Virus record (IMG/VR): IMGVR_UViG_3300020421_000047
Span: 1-42,189 of that record
Length of the DNA: 42,189 nucleotides
Source of the DNA: a virus
Strand: one strand, 5' to 3'
Of this stretch, positions 17,010-26,856 are shown one piece after another; within the stretch, counting starts at the first letter, position 1, and every line of letters begins with the position of its first letter. Under the pieces are notes generated by a model, which searched no databases, was not told where the DNA came from, and saw only the letters and a program-made list of their open reading frames with translations. The translations under genes were made by a program, and so were the position numbers.

Positions 17010-18783
17010 GAGATACCTAAGTGGAAGGGTTAAGAGATTACCCCAAGATCAATTAAAAGATGATAGGTATAAGTATCTTGGTTTAGATCAAGCAGAACCA
17101 AACCTTGCCGATCCAATTAGTAGTCCTTCTGCTCCTTCTGGTCAACAGTATCAGTTGGTTGCTATTCCTGGTTTTGAGGGTAAGAGATATTGGGTTCCTG
17201 TTGGTGGTGGATTAATTCCAGGTGCGATTAGTGTATATGATGAAGGATCTCTTGTTAGTGGTGCTAGTAGTATTACTCAACTTAATTTTGTTGGTGCAGC
17301 AGTAACAGCACAAGTAGATGTTATGAATCCTTCGGGACATCCAGGCATCGCTGCAACAATTACAGTTGTACCTGTTACTATTGGTTCTAATCCTCCAGTT
17401 AGTCCTATTCATGGAGAATTATGGTGGGAAGATGATATTGGAGATTTATGTATTTACTATGATGATGGTGATACTAGTCAGTGGGTTACTGTAGTTGCTA
17501 GTGGTAACGGTGGTGGTCCTACTGGTCCTGCTGGTCCTCCAGGTCCAACTGGAATAACTGGTCCTTCAGGTAATCCTGGACCTACTGGTCCTTCAGGTAA
17601 TCCTGGTCCTGCTGGTCCTACAGGTGGTGATGGTCCTACAGGTGGTCCAGGTCCAACAGGTCCAGACGGTCCTCCAGGTCCTGCTGGTGGTCCTCCAGGT
17701 CCAACTGGTCCTACAGGTGATGATGGTCCTCCAGGTCCAACTGGTCCTCCAGGAACTGGTTCTCCAGGTCCTTCTGGTCCTCCAGGTCCAAGTGGTGGTC
17801 CTGGTCCTACAGGTCCTGCTGGTCCTACTGGTCCAGATGGTCCAACTGGTCCAACTGGTCCTAGTGGTGGTCCTCCTGGACCTCCAGGTAATGACGGTCC
17901 TCCAGGTCCAAGTGGTGGAGATGGTCCTGCTGGTCCAAGTGGTTCACCTGGTCCTCCAGGTCCTAGTGGTGGTCCTCCAGGTCCAAGTGGTGGTCCTGGT
18001 CCTGCTGGTCCTCCAGGTCCAGATGGTCCAAGTGGTCCTCCAGGTCCTACAGGTTCTGCTGGTGCAATACCTGCTGGTGTTGTTGTTATGTGGTCTGGTG
18101 CTCAGAATGCTATTCCGACTGGATGGGTAATTTGTGACGGTAACAATAGCACACCAGATTTAAGAGATAAATTTGTTGTTGGTGCTGGTAGTAACTATGC
18201 TGTAGATAATAGTGGTGGTAGTGCTGATGCTGTAGTTGTATCTCACAGTCACGGTGGATCTGCTTCTATTAGTGGTGGAGGTGCTCATACTCACTCATTC
18301 TCTGCTTCTGATTCTCATACTCACTCATTCTCAGGTTCAGATTCATTCTCTGCTTCTGGTTCTCACTCTCACTCTTTCTCAGGATCTGCTTCTCACGGAC
18401 ACTCCTTAAGTTTAAGTGACTCTGCTCACCAACACACATCTGCTATTCCAGCGATGAATACTGTTGCTGGTAATTCAGGTTCACAAAGTATTTGGGGTAG
18501 TGTTACTAACTCTCCAACTTGGGGTGCAACTGCTAATGTTAGTGGTTCTGCTAATTCTGCAACAGTTAGTATTTCAGGTTCTACAAGTAGCAATAGTGTA
18601 AGTGTTTCTGGATCAGTTTCAATATCAGGAAATACTGGTAGTGGAACTGCAAGTGTATCTGGTACAACTGGATCTGGTGGTAATAGTGTAAGTGGAACTA
18701 TTACTGTAAATTCTGCAGGTGTTACAGGAACGAATAAGAATCTTCCTCCTTATTATGCATTATGTTACATTATGAAGTCATAA
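17002..18783 (+). CDS. Collagen-like fibre with tail-collar domain and HxH tip
   Basis: A 593-residue fibre. Residues 1-165 form a head domain ending in an [21 protein letters not shown]-like motif. A Gly-X-Y tract spans about 170-353 (bases 17509-18065), mostly GPT, GPA, GPP and GPS triplets with GG and GP interruptions. A phage tail-collar fold follows ([33 protein letters not shown]). Then come six His-x-His motifs at residues 415, 429, 439, 455, 465 and 476 inside Ser-rich repeats, and a final [14 protein letters not shown] strand, the standard collar ending. HxH rows bind iron in the T4 gp37 needle, so a metal-bound tip is plausible. It probably trimerises through collagen and collar parts. 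Confidence 0.82.
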   Translation: MSKRYLSGRVKRLPQDQLKDDRYKYLGLDQAEPNLADPISSPSAPSGQQYQLVAIPGFEGKRYWVPVGGGLIPGAISVYDEGSLVSGASSITQLNFVGAAVTAQVDVMNPSGHPGIAATITVVPVTIGSNPPVSPIHGELWWEDDIGDLCIYYDDGDTSQWVTVVASGNGGGPTGPAGPPGPTGITGPSGNPGPTGPSGNPGPAGPTGGDGPTGGPGPTGPDGPPGPAGGPPGPTGPTGDDGPPGPTGPPGTGSPGPSGPPGPSGGPGPTGPAGPTGPDGPTGPTGPSGGPPGPPGNDGPPGPSGGDGPAGPSGSPGPPGPSGGPPGPSGGPGPAGPPGPDGPSGPPGPTGSAGAIPAGVVVMWSGAQNAIPTGWVICDGNNSTPDLRDKFVVGAGSNYAVDNSGGSADAVVVSHSHGGSASISGGGAHTHSFSASDSHTHSFSGSDSFSASGSHSHSFSGSASHGHSLSLSDSAHQHTSAIPAMNTVAGNSGSQSIWGSVTNSPTWGATANVSGSANSATVSISGSTSSNSVSVSGSVSISGNTGSGTASVSGTTGSGGNSVSGTITVNSAGVTGTNKNLPPYYALCYIMKS

Positions 18784-18791
18784 AATAAATA
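18784..18791 (+). promoter_or_regulatory. Late promoter octamer before collagen-like fibre 2
   Basis: AATAAATA ending 20 bases before the ATG at 18812, in the 28-base gap after the collar fibre. An AGAGGTAT ribosome-binding site follows at about 18794-18801. Confidence 0.6.
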
Positions 18792-18811
18792 AAGAGGTAT
18801 ATTAATACAGT

Positions 18812-20356
18812 ATGTCAAGAATTGATTTTCCAGCTAATCCTAATGTAGGTCAAGATTATACCTACAATAATTCCGTTTGGAGATGGGATGGATACGTTTG
18901 GAGAAGAATTCCAGATCCAGGTGCTCCTGGTCCTACTGGTCCTGCTGGTGCTCCAGGTTTAACTGGACCTGCTGGTCCTGATGGTCCAACTGGTCCTGCT
19001 GGTCCTCCAGGTCCTAGTGGTGGTCCTCCAGGTCCAACTGGTCCTGCTGGTGATGATGGTGCTCCAGGTCCTCAAGGTCCTCCAGGTATTGGTGGTCCAA
19101 CTGGTCCTACAGGTCCTGCTGGTACTCCAGGTCCTCCTGGTCCTGTAGGTCCTTCAAATCCAGGTCCAACTGGTCCCACAGGTCCAACTGGTCCCTCAGG
19201 TCCTGAAGGTCCTGCAGGTCCACCAGGTCCAGGTAATAGTGGAACTATTGATAGTGTAAAACAATATAGAACTCCTGGTGTAGAACGGAGTTGTGAAAGT
19301 CCGATCTTTGTAGTTAATAACAATACAATAGGTATTGGATCGACAAGTAACGCTTACGGAAATAGATTTGCTCAGAATGATGATCCTACTACTGCTAATG
19401 GTGGCAGTTGGACTGTATGTGATGGAGATTTATGGTATGATATGGATTCTGGTGCTGGTGGTGGACCTGGTCCTGCTGGTCCTCCAGGTCCATCTGGTCC
19501 AGCAGGTCCTCCAGGTCCAGCAGGTCCTCCTGGATCAGGTGGTGGTGCAAATGTAGAAACATCTGATACTGCACCAAGTAATCCTAGCGATGGTGATCTC
19601 TGGTGGGATTCTGTTAATGGACGATTAAATGTTTATTACCAAGATGCTGATAGTTCACAATGGGTTAGTTCTAATGGTGTAGGTATTGGATCAACTGGTC
19701 CTGCTGGTCCTCCAGGTCCAGGTGGTCCTCCAGGTCCTCCTGGATCTGGTGCTTCATCAGATAAGATAGAAGAGGGTAATAGCCATGTAGAAGTTATTGA
19801 TACTGGAGTTGGTTTAGGTACTGTTTTTGTTAATACAGAGGGTACTGATCGTTGGGAATTTACTCATCAAGGTCATCTTCTTCCAATAGCACATGAACAA
19901 TATGATATAGGTTCAGCAGATCAAAAAGTTAGACATTTATTCTTATCAGATAACAGTATAAAATTTGTTAGTGCTGCTAGTACAGTTAATTCATTAGGAA
20001 TATACACAGGTACTGATAAACTAACTTGGACTGGATCTTTTGGTAATATGAGTATAGGTGGGCATCTTATTCCCACCGATAATGCACAGTATGATCTAGG
20101 TAATGCAGAATATAAGATTAGACACTTATTCTTATCAGATAATAGTTTAAAATTTGTAGGTGCTGATGATGTAGTACGTGCGGTTGGTATTACTAATGGT
20201 AATCTAACCTATATGGGTAATCAATTGTTAACAGTTCAACTCGATAGTCCTCAAGCTGGGCATATTTTAGAGTATAATGGTACAGCATGGGCGAATAAAG
20301 TTAATAGTGGTTCTGCACCAGCATTCCAAACAAAAAATTGGAATATGCCCTTCTAA
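18812..20356 (+). CDS. Collagen-like fibre protein 2
   Basis: A 514-residue fibre. It opens with the FPANP ... W-W-D-G-Y-V-W signature shared, in variant form, with the starts of the 373-, 704- and 625-residue fibres. Collagen-like tracts lie at bases ~18919-19235, 19461-19545 and 19693-19750. Between the second and third is the copy [20 protein letters not shown] followed by SSQWV. The C-terminal part has two near-identical segments ([21 protein letters not shown] and [21 protein letters not shown]), each a beta-hairpin-like repeat. The end, [10 protein letters not shown], is also found in altered form ([10 protein letters not shown]) on the 181-residue collagen gene. The role is distal fibre or adhesin, inferred from architecture. 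Confidence 0.78.
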   Translation: MSRIDFPANPNVGQDYTYNNSVWRWDGYVWRRIPDPGAPGPTGPAGAPGLTGPAGPDGPTGPAGPPGPSGGPPGPTGPAGDDGAPGPQGPPGIGGPTGPTGPAGTPGPPGPVGPSNPGPTGPTGPTGPSGPEGPAGPPGPGNSGTIDSVKQYRTPGVERSCESPIFVVNNNTIGIGSTSNAYGNRFAQNDDPTTANGGSWTVCDGDLWYDMDSGAGGGPGPAGPPGPSGPAGPPGPAGPPGSGGGANVETSDTAPSNPSDGDLWWDSVNGRLNVYYQDADSSQWVSSNGVGIGSTGPAGPPGPGGPPGPPGSGASSDKIEEGNSHVEVIDTGVGLGTVFVNTEGTDRWEFTHQGHLLPIAHEQYDIGSADQKVRHLFLSDNSIKFVSAASTVNSLGIYTGTDKLTWTGSFGNMSIGGHLIPTDNAQYDLGNAEYKIRHLFLSDNSLKFVGADDVVRAVGITNGNLTYMGNQLLTVQLDSPQAGHILEYNGTAWANKVNSGSAPAFQTKNWNMPF

Positions 20357-20359
20357 ATA
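20352..20359 (+). promoter_or_regulatory. Late promoter octamer of duplicated cassette, copy 1
   Basis: TCTAAATA overlapping the stop codon of the preceding fibre gene and ending 21 bases before the next ATG. The surrounding 17 bases recur exactly at the octamer at 24584-24591. Confidence 0.65.
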
Positions 20360-20380
20360 GTAAACAGGTAATTAGTAATT

Positions 20381-20803
20381 ATGGCAGCAACAGTATATAA
20401 CGGAGTATTACAGGGTACTGGATCAATTCATACACAAACTCTTTATACCAACAGTACTGGTAAAAATGTAAGGATAGTGTTTAATTTCTTTGAGGTAGGA
20501 AATACTCATCCTGGTGAACTTGCAATATATTTCGGTCCATCATCTAATCCTAATCATAATGGTGGACAAGACCTTGATACGGTTTTTGTAAGTGCCACAT
20601 CAAGTTATCGTGCAGGTAAACATCTTTCAATTTTCAGGAATGATAATAATACAGTAAATAATGCATATGCTTCTTATCCCAGTTCTTTTCCATTAGAAAT
20701 GATGATAGCTGATGGATCAAAAATTAGTGTAAAAATTCCTGCACAAATCGATCAAAATACTAATGCTCTCTCATATAATTTTGTAGCTATAACGGAAGAT
20801 TAA
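20381..20803 (+). CDS. Small fibre-cluster protein, duplicated family, copy 1
   Basis: A 140-residue beta-rich protein, MAATVYNGVLQGTGSIHTQT. It shares its start, a central AGKHLS stretch, the LEMMIADGSKIS segment and the end (LSYNFVAITED) with the 120-residue protein at 24613-24975 ([28 protein letters not shown]). The promoters and leaders of both are also alike, so this is a gene duplication. The Y-T-N-x-T-G-x-N-V-R pattern near the start resembles small jelly-roll or tip-like domains that sit on fibres, but no family is recognised. It is followed four bases later by a collagen-like gene, and the same order is seen at copy 2. Confidence 0.62.
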   Translation: MAATVYNGVLQGTGSIHTQTLYTNSTGKNVRIVFNFFEVGNTHPGELAIYFGPSSNPNHNGGQDLDTVFVSATSSYRAGKHLSIFRNDNNTVNNAYASYPSSFPLEMMIADGSKISVKIPAQIDQNTNALSYNFVAITED

Positions 20804-20807
20804 TAAT

Positions 20808-21929
20808 ATGGCAGTAAATTTTCCAAATAGTCCTTCAAATAACGACACCCACACCGAGAACGGTTATACATGGAAGTGGGATGGAACTACTTGGATAATT
20901 CAATCTATTGCTCCTCCAGGTCCCACAGGTCCTAGTGGTCCTACAGGTCCTTCAGGTTCTGATGGTTCTGATGGAAGTGATGGTGGTCCTGGTCCTGCTG
21001 GTCCTCCAGGTCCTTCAGTTACTGGTCCTCCAGGTCCCTCAGGTCCTCCTGGTCCACAGGGTACTGGTAGTGGTGATGCTATAGGAACAATTACAGCATG
21101 GTCTGGGGATGCATCTAATATACCAAGTGAATATCAATTATGTGATGGTTCTACACCAGTTACGACTGCATTACAACTGATTGTTGGGGTAGGTAACGGT
21201 GTTCCTGATTTAAGCAATAGATTTATTGTTGGAACGGGTGGTATGTTTGCTAATAAAACTTTTGCTGGAACTTATGGTGTTGCTACTGCACATCCTAATT
21301 ACTATGCTTTATGTTACATAGTCAAACATAGTGCTACTCCAAGTGGTCCTCCAGGTCCAGCAGGTCCTCCAGGCTCAGGTGGTGGTGCTAGTGTAACTAC
21401 TGATGATACTCCTCCAACTTCACCTAGTGATGGTGATCTCTGGTGGGATTCTCAGAATGGACGATTAAATGTTTATTATCAAGATGTTGATAGTTCTCAG
21501 TGGGTTGATGCTTCGGGTAGAGGTGTATCAGTTACACAAACTACTGGAACATTTAATGTAACACAACAAAGTTGTCAAAATTGTCAAGTTAATGCTGGAG
21601 TGTGGGTGAAAACTGGTAATATACTTCATGTTGATTTTAGTATTCAACATAATGGTGGAAGTGCTGGTGATACTAATCTACGTTGGGGTGGGCAAACTCA
21701 ACATCTTACAATAAATGATTCATCATTACATCCTGTAGTTGATTCAACCATACACTGGGATAGGAGATTTCATGATGTACCTCCTGGTAATTTAACTAGC
21801 ACTCAAGGAATATGGAATGGTAGTGCGGCTGTTAGTGCTTCTGGTGGAATATATAATTTTACGGGTTTAGCAGCTGGACCAGGACAATATGGAAAATATT
21901 ACTTTAGTGGTAGTTGGAGGGTAGCATAA
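20808..21929 (+). CDS. Collagen-like fibre protein 3 with collar fold
   Basis: A 373-residue fibre starting [20 protein letters not shown]. After the W-K-W-D-G motif comes a Gly-X-Y tract (bases ~20914-21070; GPT, GPS, GPP and GSD triplets). A shortened collar fold follows (IGTITAWSGDASNIPSEYQLCDG, VPDLSNRFIVGTGG, and NYYALCYIVKHS). A second small GPP tract precedes a [20 protein letters not shown] motif. The C-terminal ~115 residues (SVTQTTGTFNVTQQSC, CQVNAGVWVKTGN) look like a small beta-sandwich adhesin domain with two Cys pairs, ending YYFSGSWRVA. The collar here lacks the His-rich insertion of the 593-residue protein. Its stop overlaps the next ATG by one base. Confidence 0.76.
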   Translation: MAVNFPNSPSNNDTHTENGYTWKWDGTTWIIQSIAPPGPTGPSGPTGPSGSDGSDGSDGGPGPAGPPGPSVTGPPGPSGPPGPQGTGSGDAIGTITAWSGDASNIPSEYQLCDGSTPVTTALQLIVGVGNGVPDLSNRFIVGTGGMFANKTFAGTYGVATAHPNYYALCYIVKHSATPSGPPGPAGPPGSGGGASVTTDDTPPTSPSDGDLWWDSQNGRLNVYYQDVDSSQWVDASGRGVSVTQTTGTFNVTQQSCQNCQVNAGVWVKTGNILHVDFSIQHNGGSAGDTNLRWGGQTQHLTINDSSLHPVVDSTIHWDRRFHDVPPGNLTSTQGIWNGSAAVSASGGIYNFTGLAAGPGQYGKYYFSGSWRVA

Positions 21930-24043
21930 TGGCAATAGATTTTCCTACAAGTCCTAGTACAAACGATTCTCATACTCATAATGGGTTGACATGGAAGTAT
22001 GATGGCACATCTTGGGTTTTACAGACAACTATTACTGCTGGAGCAACTACTTATACTGACTTAACAGATACTCCTGCTAGTATGGGAGGTGCTGGAGAAT
22101 TTGTTAAAGTTAATGCTGCTGGAAATGCTTTAGAATTTACACCTTCTCCAACAACTACAACTATTAGGTGGGGAAAGAATAATAATACTGGTAGTGCTGA
22201 TTATACAGAATTTAATAGTGGTGGGGCAGGTAAAACATATCAATATACTGGTATGAGTAATGTAGTTAATGGTAATCTTTGGGGTGGATCACATAGAACA
22301 ACATTAAATGGTGGTGCTGGTGGTGATACTCGTCATTTCTTTGCATTAAACACAGGTGCAGTAACTACATGGACTATCGGTGTTGATTCTACTAGTACTA
22401 CTACAAGTAGTGGTCCTAGACTTTGGACTTCACCTGATGGGCAGAATTGGACTATGCATACTAGTGGTGCATCAATAGGATATCCTACACCAACATATTC
22501 TGTATCTGCTGCTCAGATTTGTATTTGTAGTATGGGTCAGAGTACAGATTTAACTTTTACTGTTGGATCTACTGCGACATATAGTAGTAGTGGTTCTTTT
22601 ATTACATTAGCTGATACACCTGCAAATTATACTTCCAGTAGTAATAAGTATCTAAAAGTAAATAACGGTGCAACTGCTGTAGAATTTGGAGATCTTCCTT
22701 CATTAGGATTACCTATAGTTAATGTTAAAGATTTTGGTGCAGTTCCAGGTGCTAATGGTGTAACAAATAAAGCTGGTATCGAATCAGCAATTAATTCATT
22801 AGCAGCTACAGGAGGATTGGTTTATATTCCTACAGGAAGTTATTCTATAACTGGTACTATATTAATAGATCAAGGTGTTATGGGTGATGGTGGTGGTATA
22901 AGTATCATCGGTCCTACTCAGAACTATAGGATTAGTGCTGCTGATGGTGAAGGAGCTTGTTTGGTTTCTACTGATCCTATTAGTGATATATTCAAAGTAA
23001 ATAATGTAAGAAATGTAACTTTTGCTAATTTATCATTTGATCATACAGATGGTGCTCCTAGAACTGATGGTGCTGCTGTTCATTTTTATTCTAATGTAAA
23101 TACTCAACAGATTAGAATGGATAGGATTTATATCCGAAAACAATTTGGTGGTATTAAAGTAGACGGACATTCAATTGGAACATTTAGAGATATAGAGATT
23201 AGAGATATTGCAGTTGACGCTGGATCTTATGGAATGTTATTTTCTGCTTCTGCTGGTGGATCTGAAAGAGTTGATCAGGTAAGATGTGAAAATGTTATTA
23301 TTGATGGTGTAGTTGATGGAGGTCCACATCCAACTGCAAATGGATTATGGGTTAAAGATTTTGTAAATTCAATATGGTTCCTTAATTGTGTTGTTCTTAG
23401 ATGTAATAAAGGATTCTTAATGGATTCAACTGTTCCTAGTGGAGCAACAGGTAATCCTGGTTCATTCTTTAGAATAAATGATTGTGATTTTGATACAAAT
23501 AATTCATATGGTATTGAGATTGCTGGTGGTAGTTTTATTTGGATTAATAACCCATACATAAGTAGTAATCTTAAGCATGGACTTTATGTTAATAGTACTT
23601 TTACTGGTGTTTTAAGAGTAAATGCTGCTGATTGTAGAGGTAATGGTGAACATGGAATGTGGATTCGTTCTACTAATCATAGAAAGATCTTTATAAGAGA
23701 TTCGCAATGCTCTAATAATGGTACGGTTTCAACTAATAATTATGATGGTCTTCATATATACGATGATAATGGTGTAGATCAATCTGATATAATGATTGAT
23801 GGTGGACAGTATGGTGGAGATATAATGGGAACACCTGATCCTGGTAGTAATAATATGACTACTACACCTCAGAGATATGGAATTAATTTTACTAATAATA
23901 CAAAATATAAAAGGATCATTATTAATAATGTAGATTGTTCTAGTAATAGAACAGGATCAATTCAATTTAATGTTGGTAATGGAATTGATAATATGATTCA
24001 TAATGTTATTCCATATCATGGATCACACTCAGGTGCTCACTAA
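21929..24043 (+). CDS. Beta-helix fibre or tailspike (pectate-lyase-type)
   Basis: A 704-residue protein. ATG 21929 ([10 protein letters not shown]) is chosen over the TTG 15 bases upstream because it overlaps the previous stop by one base and aligns with the other fibre starts. It has the common W-K-Y-D-G head. Two ~30-residue fibre repeats follow ([19 protein letters not shown] and [19 protein letters not shown]). From ~265 a pectate-lyase-3-like right-handed beta-helix starts: [36 protein letters not shown]. Many Asn/Gly ladders follow to ~690. Such folds are common in tailspikes that cleave host polysaccharide, but catalytic residues cannot be assigned. It probably binds or trims host glycans. 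Confidence 0.75.
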   Translation: MAIDFPTSPSTNDSHTHNGLTWKYDGTSWVLQTTITAGATTYTDLTDTPASMGGAGEFVKVNAAGNALEFTPSPTTTTIRWGKNNNTGSADYTEFNSGGAGKTYQYTGMSNVVNGNLWGGSHRTTLNGGAGGDTRHFFALNTGAVTTWTIGVDSTSTTTSSGPRLWTSPDGQNWTMHTSGASIGYPTPTYSVSAAQICICSMGQSTDLTFTVGSTATYSSSGSFITLADTPANYTSSSNKYLKVNNGATAVEFGDLPSLGLPIVNVKDFGAVPGANGVTNKAGIESAINSLAATGGLVYIPTGSYSITGTILIDQGVMGDGGGISIIGPTQNYRISAADGEGACLVSTDPISDIFKVNNVRNVTFANLSFDHTDGAPRTDGAAVHFYSNVNTQQIRMDRIYIRKQFGGIKVDGHSIGTFRDIEIRDIAVDAGSYGMLFSASAGGSERVDQVRCENVIIDGVVDGGPHPTANGLWVKDFVNSIWFLNCVVLRCNKGFLMDSTVPSGATGNPGSFFRINDCDFDTNNSYGIEIAGGSFIWINNPYISSNLKHGLYVNSTFTGVLRVNAADCRGNGEHGMWIRSTNHRKIFIRDSQCSNNGTVSTNNYDGLHIYDDNGVDQSDIMIDGGQYGGDIMGTPDPGSNNMTTTPQRYGINFTNNTKYKRIIINNVDCSSNRTGSIQFNVGNGIDNMIHNVIPYHGSHSGAH

Positions 24044-24588
24044 TGGCAGTTAAGATACGAAAAGGTGGTAGTTGGGTAACTATAGTAGGTAATGGACCTC
24101 CAGGTCCAGCAGGTCCTACAGGTCCAACTGGTCCTGCTGGTGCAGACGGTGCAGATGGAAATGATGGTGGAGCAGGTCCTCCAGGTCCAACTGGTCCCAC
24201 AGGTCCAACTGGTCCTGTTGGTCCTACAGGTGGATCGGGTGGTTCAGGTCCTCCAGGTCCCACAGGTCCTGCTGGAAATGATGGAGCAGATGGAAGTAAT
24301 GGTCCTGCTGGTGCAACTGGTCCCACAGGTCCAACTGGTCCTGTTGGTCCACCAGGTCCAACTGGTCCTTCTGGTCCCCAAGGTGTTGCTGGACTAGATA
24401 TTGGCGTATCTCCTCCAACTGGTCCTTCAACTGCTGGTGACTTATGGTGGGAATCTGATACAGGTCATCTATATGTCTATTATAATGATACTAATAGTAC
24501 TCAGTGGGTATCAGTTTCACAAGGACCTGCTGGAGCTCCTGGTGGTTCTGGGACATTTCAAACTGGGGATTGGCATATGCCCCTCTAA
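24043..24588 (+). CDS. Short collagen-like fibre protein 4
   Basis: A 181-residue protein that is mostly collagen: a 16-residue start ([16 protein letters not shown]), a Gly-X-Y tract to about residue 118 (bases 24094-24395, with GPT, GPA, GAD and GND triplets), then a [20 protein letters not shown] motif followed by a short GPAGAPGG stretch and the [10 protein letters not shown] ending. The ending matches the C-terminus of collagen fibre 2 ([10 protein letters not shown]). It begins one base inside the beta-helix gene (TAATG). The lack of a dedicated tip domain suggests a stalk or linker subunit. It precedes the second copy of the duplicated cassette. Confidence 0.74.
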   Translation: MAVKIRKGGSWVTIVGNGPPGPAGPTGPTGPAGADGADGNDGGAGPPGPTGPTGPTGPVGPTGGSGGSGPPGPTGPAGNDGADGSNGPAGATGPTGPTGPVGPPGPTGPSGPQGVAGLDIGVSPPTGPSTAGDLWWESDTGHLYVYYNDTNSTQWVSVSQGPAGAPGGSGTFQTGDWHMPL

Positions 24589-24591
24589 ATA
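24584..24591 (+). promoter_or_regulatory. Late promoter octamer of duplicated cassette, copy 2
   Basis: TCTAAATA overlapping the preceding stop codon and ending 21 bases before the ATG at 24613. Bases 24584-24600 are identical to 20352-20368 of copy 1. Confidence 0.65.
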
Positions 24592-24612
24592 GTAAACAGG
24601 AATTAGGATATT

Positions 24613-24975
24613 ATGGCAGCAACAGTTTTAACAGGAAATTTATCAGGAAATCAATCATTTACCTATACTAATAATACAGGTGGTAATGTTAGGTTTATAA
24701 CCGAATATTTTAATGCAGGTGTTAGTGCATCAAACAATTACGTAGGGACATTTGGTTTTGGTAACGGTACAACAAGTGGAACTAGTTGGGTGCAATGGGA
24801 TCTCTTTGATGGATATTATGCTGGTAAACATATTTCACCAATAACATCAGTAGGTAATCCTTTTCCAAATGAACTTATGTTAGCTGATGGTGATAGAGTA
24901 ACTTGGGTTGTTCAAAATGTAACATTTGGTAGAAAACCCTCATATAATTTTTTAGTTATACCAGAGAACGCATAA
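24613..24975 (+). CDS. Small fibre-cluster protein, duplicated family, copy 2
   Basis: A 120-residue paralogue of the 140-residue protein at 20381. It keeps MAAT at the start, the NNTGGNVRF segment (NSTGKNVRI in the other), AGKHIS, and the [10 protein letters not shown] end. The middle is shortened relative to copy 1. It is beta-rich with no enzyme motif, and its function is unknown. The order late promoter, small protein, collagen-like fibre is repeated from 20352-21929, so both products probably serve matched fibres. It is followed after one base by the 625-residue fibre. Confidence 0.62.
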   Translation: MAATVLTGNLSGNQSFTYTNNTGGNVRFITEYFNAGVSASNNYVGTFGFGNGTTSGTSWVQWDLFDGYYAGKHISPITSVGNPFPNELMLADGDRVTWVVQNVTFGRKPSYNFLVIPENA

Positions 24976-24976
24976 T

Positions 24977-26854
24977 ATGGCAGCATTCGATTTTCCAAAC
25001 AGTCCATCCCTTAATGATACCCATACAGAAAATGGGGTAATTTGGAAGTGGAATGGATATGCTTGGGATCGAGTTCCAAGTAGTGGTCCGCAAGGTGCTC
25101 CTGGTCCTACAGGTCCAGCAGGTCCTACAGGTCCATCAGGTCCTACAGGTGGAGATGGTCCTCCAGGTCCAGGTGGTGGAACTGGTACTCCAGGTCCAGC
25201 AGGTCCTCCAGGTCCTCCTGGAAATGATGGTGCTGATGGTTCTGATGGTGGAACTGGTACTCCAGGTCCAACTGGTCCCACAGGTCCAACTGGTCCAACT
25301 GGTCCTGCAGGAGGTACGGGTGGAGATGGTCCTACAGGTCCAGCAGGTCCTCCAGGTCCTCAAGGTAATCCAGGTCCAACTGGTCCTACAGGTTCAAGAA
25401 ATTTTAATATAACAAATAGTGGATCTGGTTCTTATTGTGTTGATACTGTATGTAATAATCCAACAATAAATTTAATAAGAGGATTTAGTTATGTTTTTAC
25501 TGTAAATGCGAGTGGTCATCCATTCTGGATTAAAACATCACAAACTACTGGAACAGGTAATCAATATAATACAGGAGTAACAGGTAACGGTACTCAATCA
25601 GGAACTATATTATGGACTATTCCTGCTTCTGCACCAAATACACTTTATTATATCTGTGAGTACCATAGTGCCATGAAAGGTACTATTTCTATATCAGATT
25701 TTGGTCCTGCTGGACCTCCAGGTCCTCCAGGTCCAACTGGTCCTACAGGTCCTTCAGGTTCTGACGGTTCTGATGGTGGAAGTGGTCCTCCAGGTCCTCC
25801 AGGTTCTGATGGTGATGATGGTGGAAGTGGTCCTGCTGGTCCTCCTGGACCTCCAGGTCCAAGTGGAACTGGTCCTGCTGGTCCTCCAGGTCCTCCAGGT
25901 GCTGACGGAAATGACTCAACAACACCAGGACCTCCAGGTCCTCCAGGTTCTGATGGTGATGATGGTGGAAGTGGTCCTGCTGGTCCTCCTGGACCTCCAG
26001 GTGCTGACGGAAATGACTCAACAACACCAGGACCTCCAGGTCCTCCAGGTTCTGATGGTTCTGATGGGGGAAGTGGTCCTCCAGGTCCAGGTGGTCCTCC
26101 AGGTCCTCCAGGTCCAGGTGGAACTGGTCCAAATGGTCCTCCAGGTCCTCCAGGTCCAGGTGGTGGAAGTGGTCCTAGTGGTCCTCCAGGACCTCCAGGT
26201 CCTACAGGTCCTCCAGGTTCAGGCGGAACAGCAAATACTGATCCAGCATTTAGCATATATGTAAGGAATACTCAAACAACTCCATCAACTATATCAGTTA
26301 CTCTTGATACTACTGATTATGATACTTGGTTAGTTTTCGTTACTTCTGGTGGTGGAGGAGCTGGTGGTGGTTCTTCCAGTGGAAACTCTGGTGGTGGAGG
26401 AGGCGGTGGCGGTACAGCCATACGTAAATATTCTGCTGCAGAAATGGGTAATGGTCAGTGTACTTTATTTGTTGGTCAAGGTGGTGCTGCTGGATCTGGT
26501 GGAGGTAATGGATCTTCTGGACAGTATTCTCAGTTCTATCCAAACTCAAGTCAGTATGCTATAACTGCCTATCCTGGTCAAGGTGGTAGTGGTGGTAATA
26601 ACGGTGCTCTTGTTGCTGGTGGTGGAGGAGGAGTTGGATATGGTGATATAAATTCCTTTGGTGGTGAAGGAACTCCTGGTGCTGGTGGAGAAACTGGTAG
26701 AGGTGGAGAAACTTATTGGGGTGGTGGTCACAACTGGACTCCTGGTGGAGGTGGAAGAGGAGTTCAGGGTGGTGCTAATCCTATAGGAATAAATGATGGA
26801 AAACCAGGATGTATTGTAATTTTTGGATACAAGAAGAGTAAATTTACAGTTTAA
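24977..26854 (+). CDS. Collagen-like fibre 5 with cupredoxin-like and Gly-rich domains
   Basis: A 625-residue fibre. The common head ([15 protein letters not shown], then WKWNGYAW) leads into collagen tract 1 (bases ~25085-25395). Residues ~141-241 interrupt the collagen with a cupredoxin-like domain: [17 protein letters not shown], then a strand pair, then [15 protein letters not shown]. Its His181, Cys227, His230 and Met233 fit the type 1 copper pattern His...Cys-x2-His-x2-Met. Collagen tract 2 follows (25704-26225) with internal DNA repeats. The C-terminal ~200 residues are a Gly-rich beta domain ([14 protein letters not shown] ... [19 protein letters not shown] ... CIVIFGYKK), as on many phage fibre tips. 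Copper binding is predicted, not shown. Confidence 0.8.
   Translation: MAAFDFPNSPSLNDTHTENGVIWKWNGYAWDRVPSSGPQGAPGPTGPAGPTGPSGPTGGDGPPGPGGGTGTPGPAGPPGPPGNDGADGSDGGTGTPGPTGPTGPTGPTGPAGGTGGDGPTGPAGPPGPQGNPGPTGPTGSRNFNITNSGSGSYCVDTVCNNPTINLIRGFSYVFTVNASGHPFWIKTSQTTGTGNQYNTGVTGNGTQSGTILWTIPASAPNTLYYICEYHSAMKGTISISDFGPAGPPGPPGPTGPTGPSGSDGSDGGSGPPGPPGSDGDDGGSGPAGPPGPPGPSGTGPAGPPGPPGADGNDSTTPGPPGPPGSDGDDGGSGPAGPPGPPGADGNDSTTPGPPGPPGSDGSDGGSGPPGPGGPPGPPGPGGTGPNGPPGPPGPGGGSGPSGPPGPPGPTGPPGSGGTANTDPAFSIYVRNTQTTPSTISVTLDTTDYDTWLVFVTSGGGGAGGGSSSGNSGGGGGGGGTAIRKYSAAEMGNGQCTLFVGQGGAAGSGGGNGSSGQYSQFYPNSSQYAITAYPGQGGSGGNNGALVAGGGGGVGYGDINSFGGEGTPGAGGETGRGGETYWGGGHNWTPGGGGRGVQGGANPIGINDGKPGCIVIFGYKKSKFTV
25892..26059 (+). 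repeat. 66-base perfect direct repeats in collagen tract, 102-base offset
   Basis: Bases 25892-25957 recur exactly at 25994-26059. The unit encodes a [13 protein letters not shown]-type collagen block. A further near-copy of the [18 protein letters not shown] block lies 144 bases before its second occurrence (about 25802 and 25946). This is a recent in-frame duplication of 34 residues inside the fibre stalk. Confidence 0.85.
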
Positions 26855-26856
26855 TT

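Noticed and set aside
21914-21928. TTG start for the beta-helix fibre
   Set aside because: The ATG 15 bases later overlaps the previous stop by one base and aligns with other fibre starts.
25700-26230. CRISPR-like regularly spaced repeats
   Set aside because: Repeats are in-frame collagen codons without unique equal-length spacers.
17512-26264. Many long open frames on both strands within the collagen-like tracts
   Set aside because: The repeated GGT-CCT-CCA codon pattern keeps other frames open; the products are low-complexity (Leu/Val/Gln or Pro/Gly runs) shadows of the Gly-X-Y frame.
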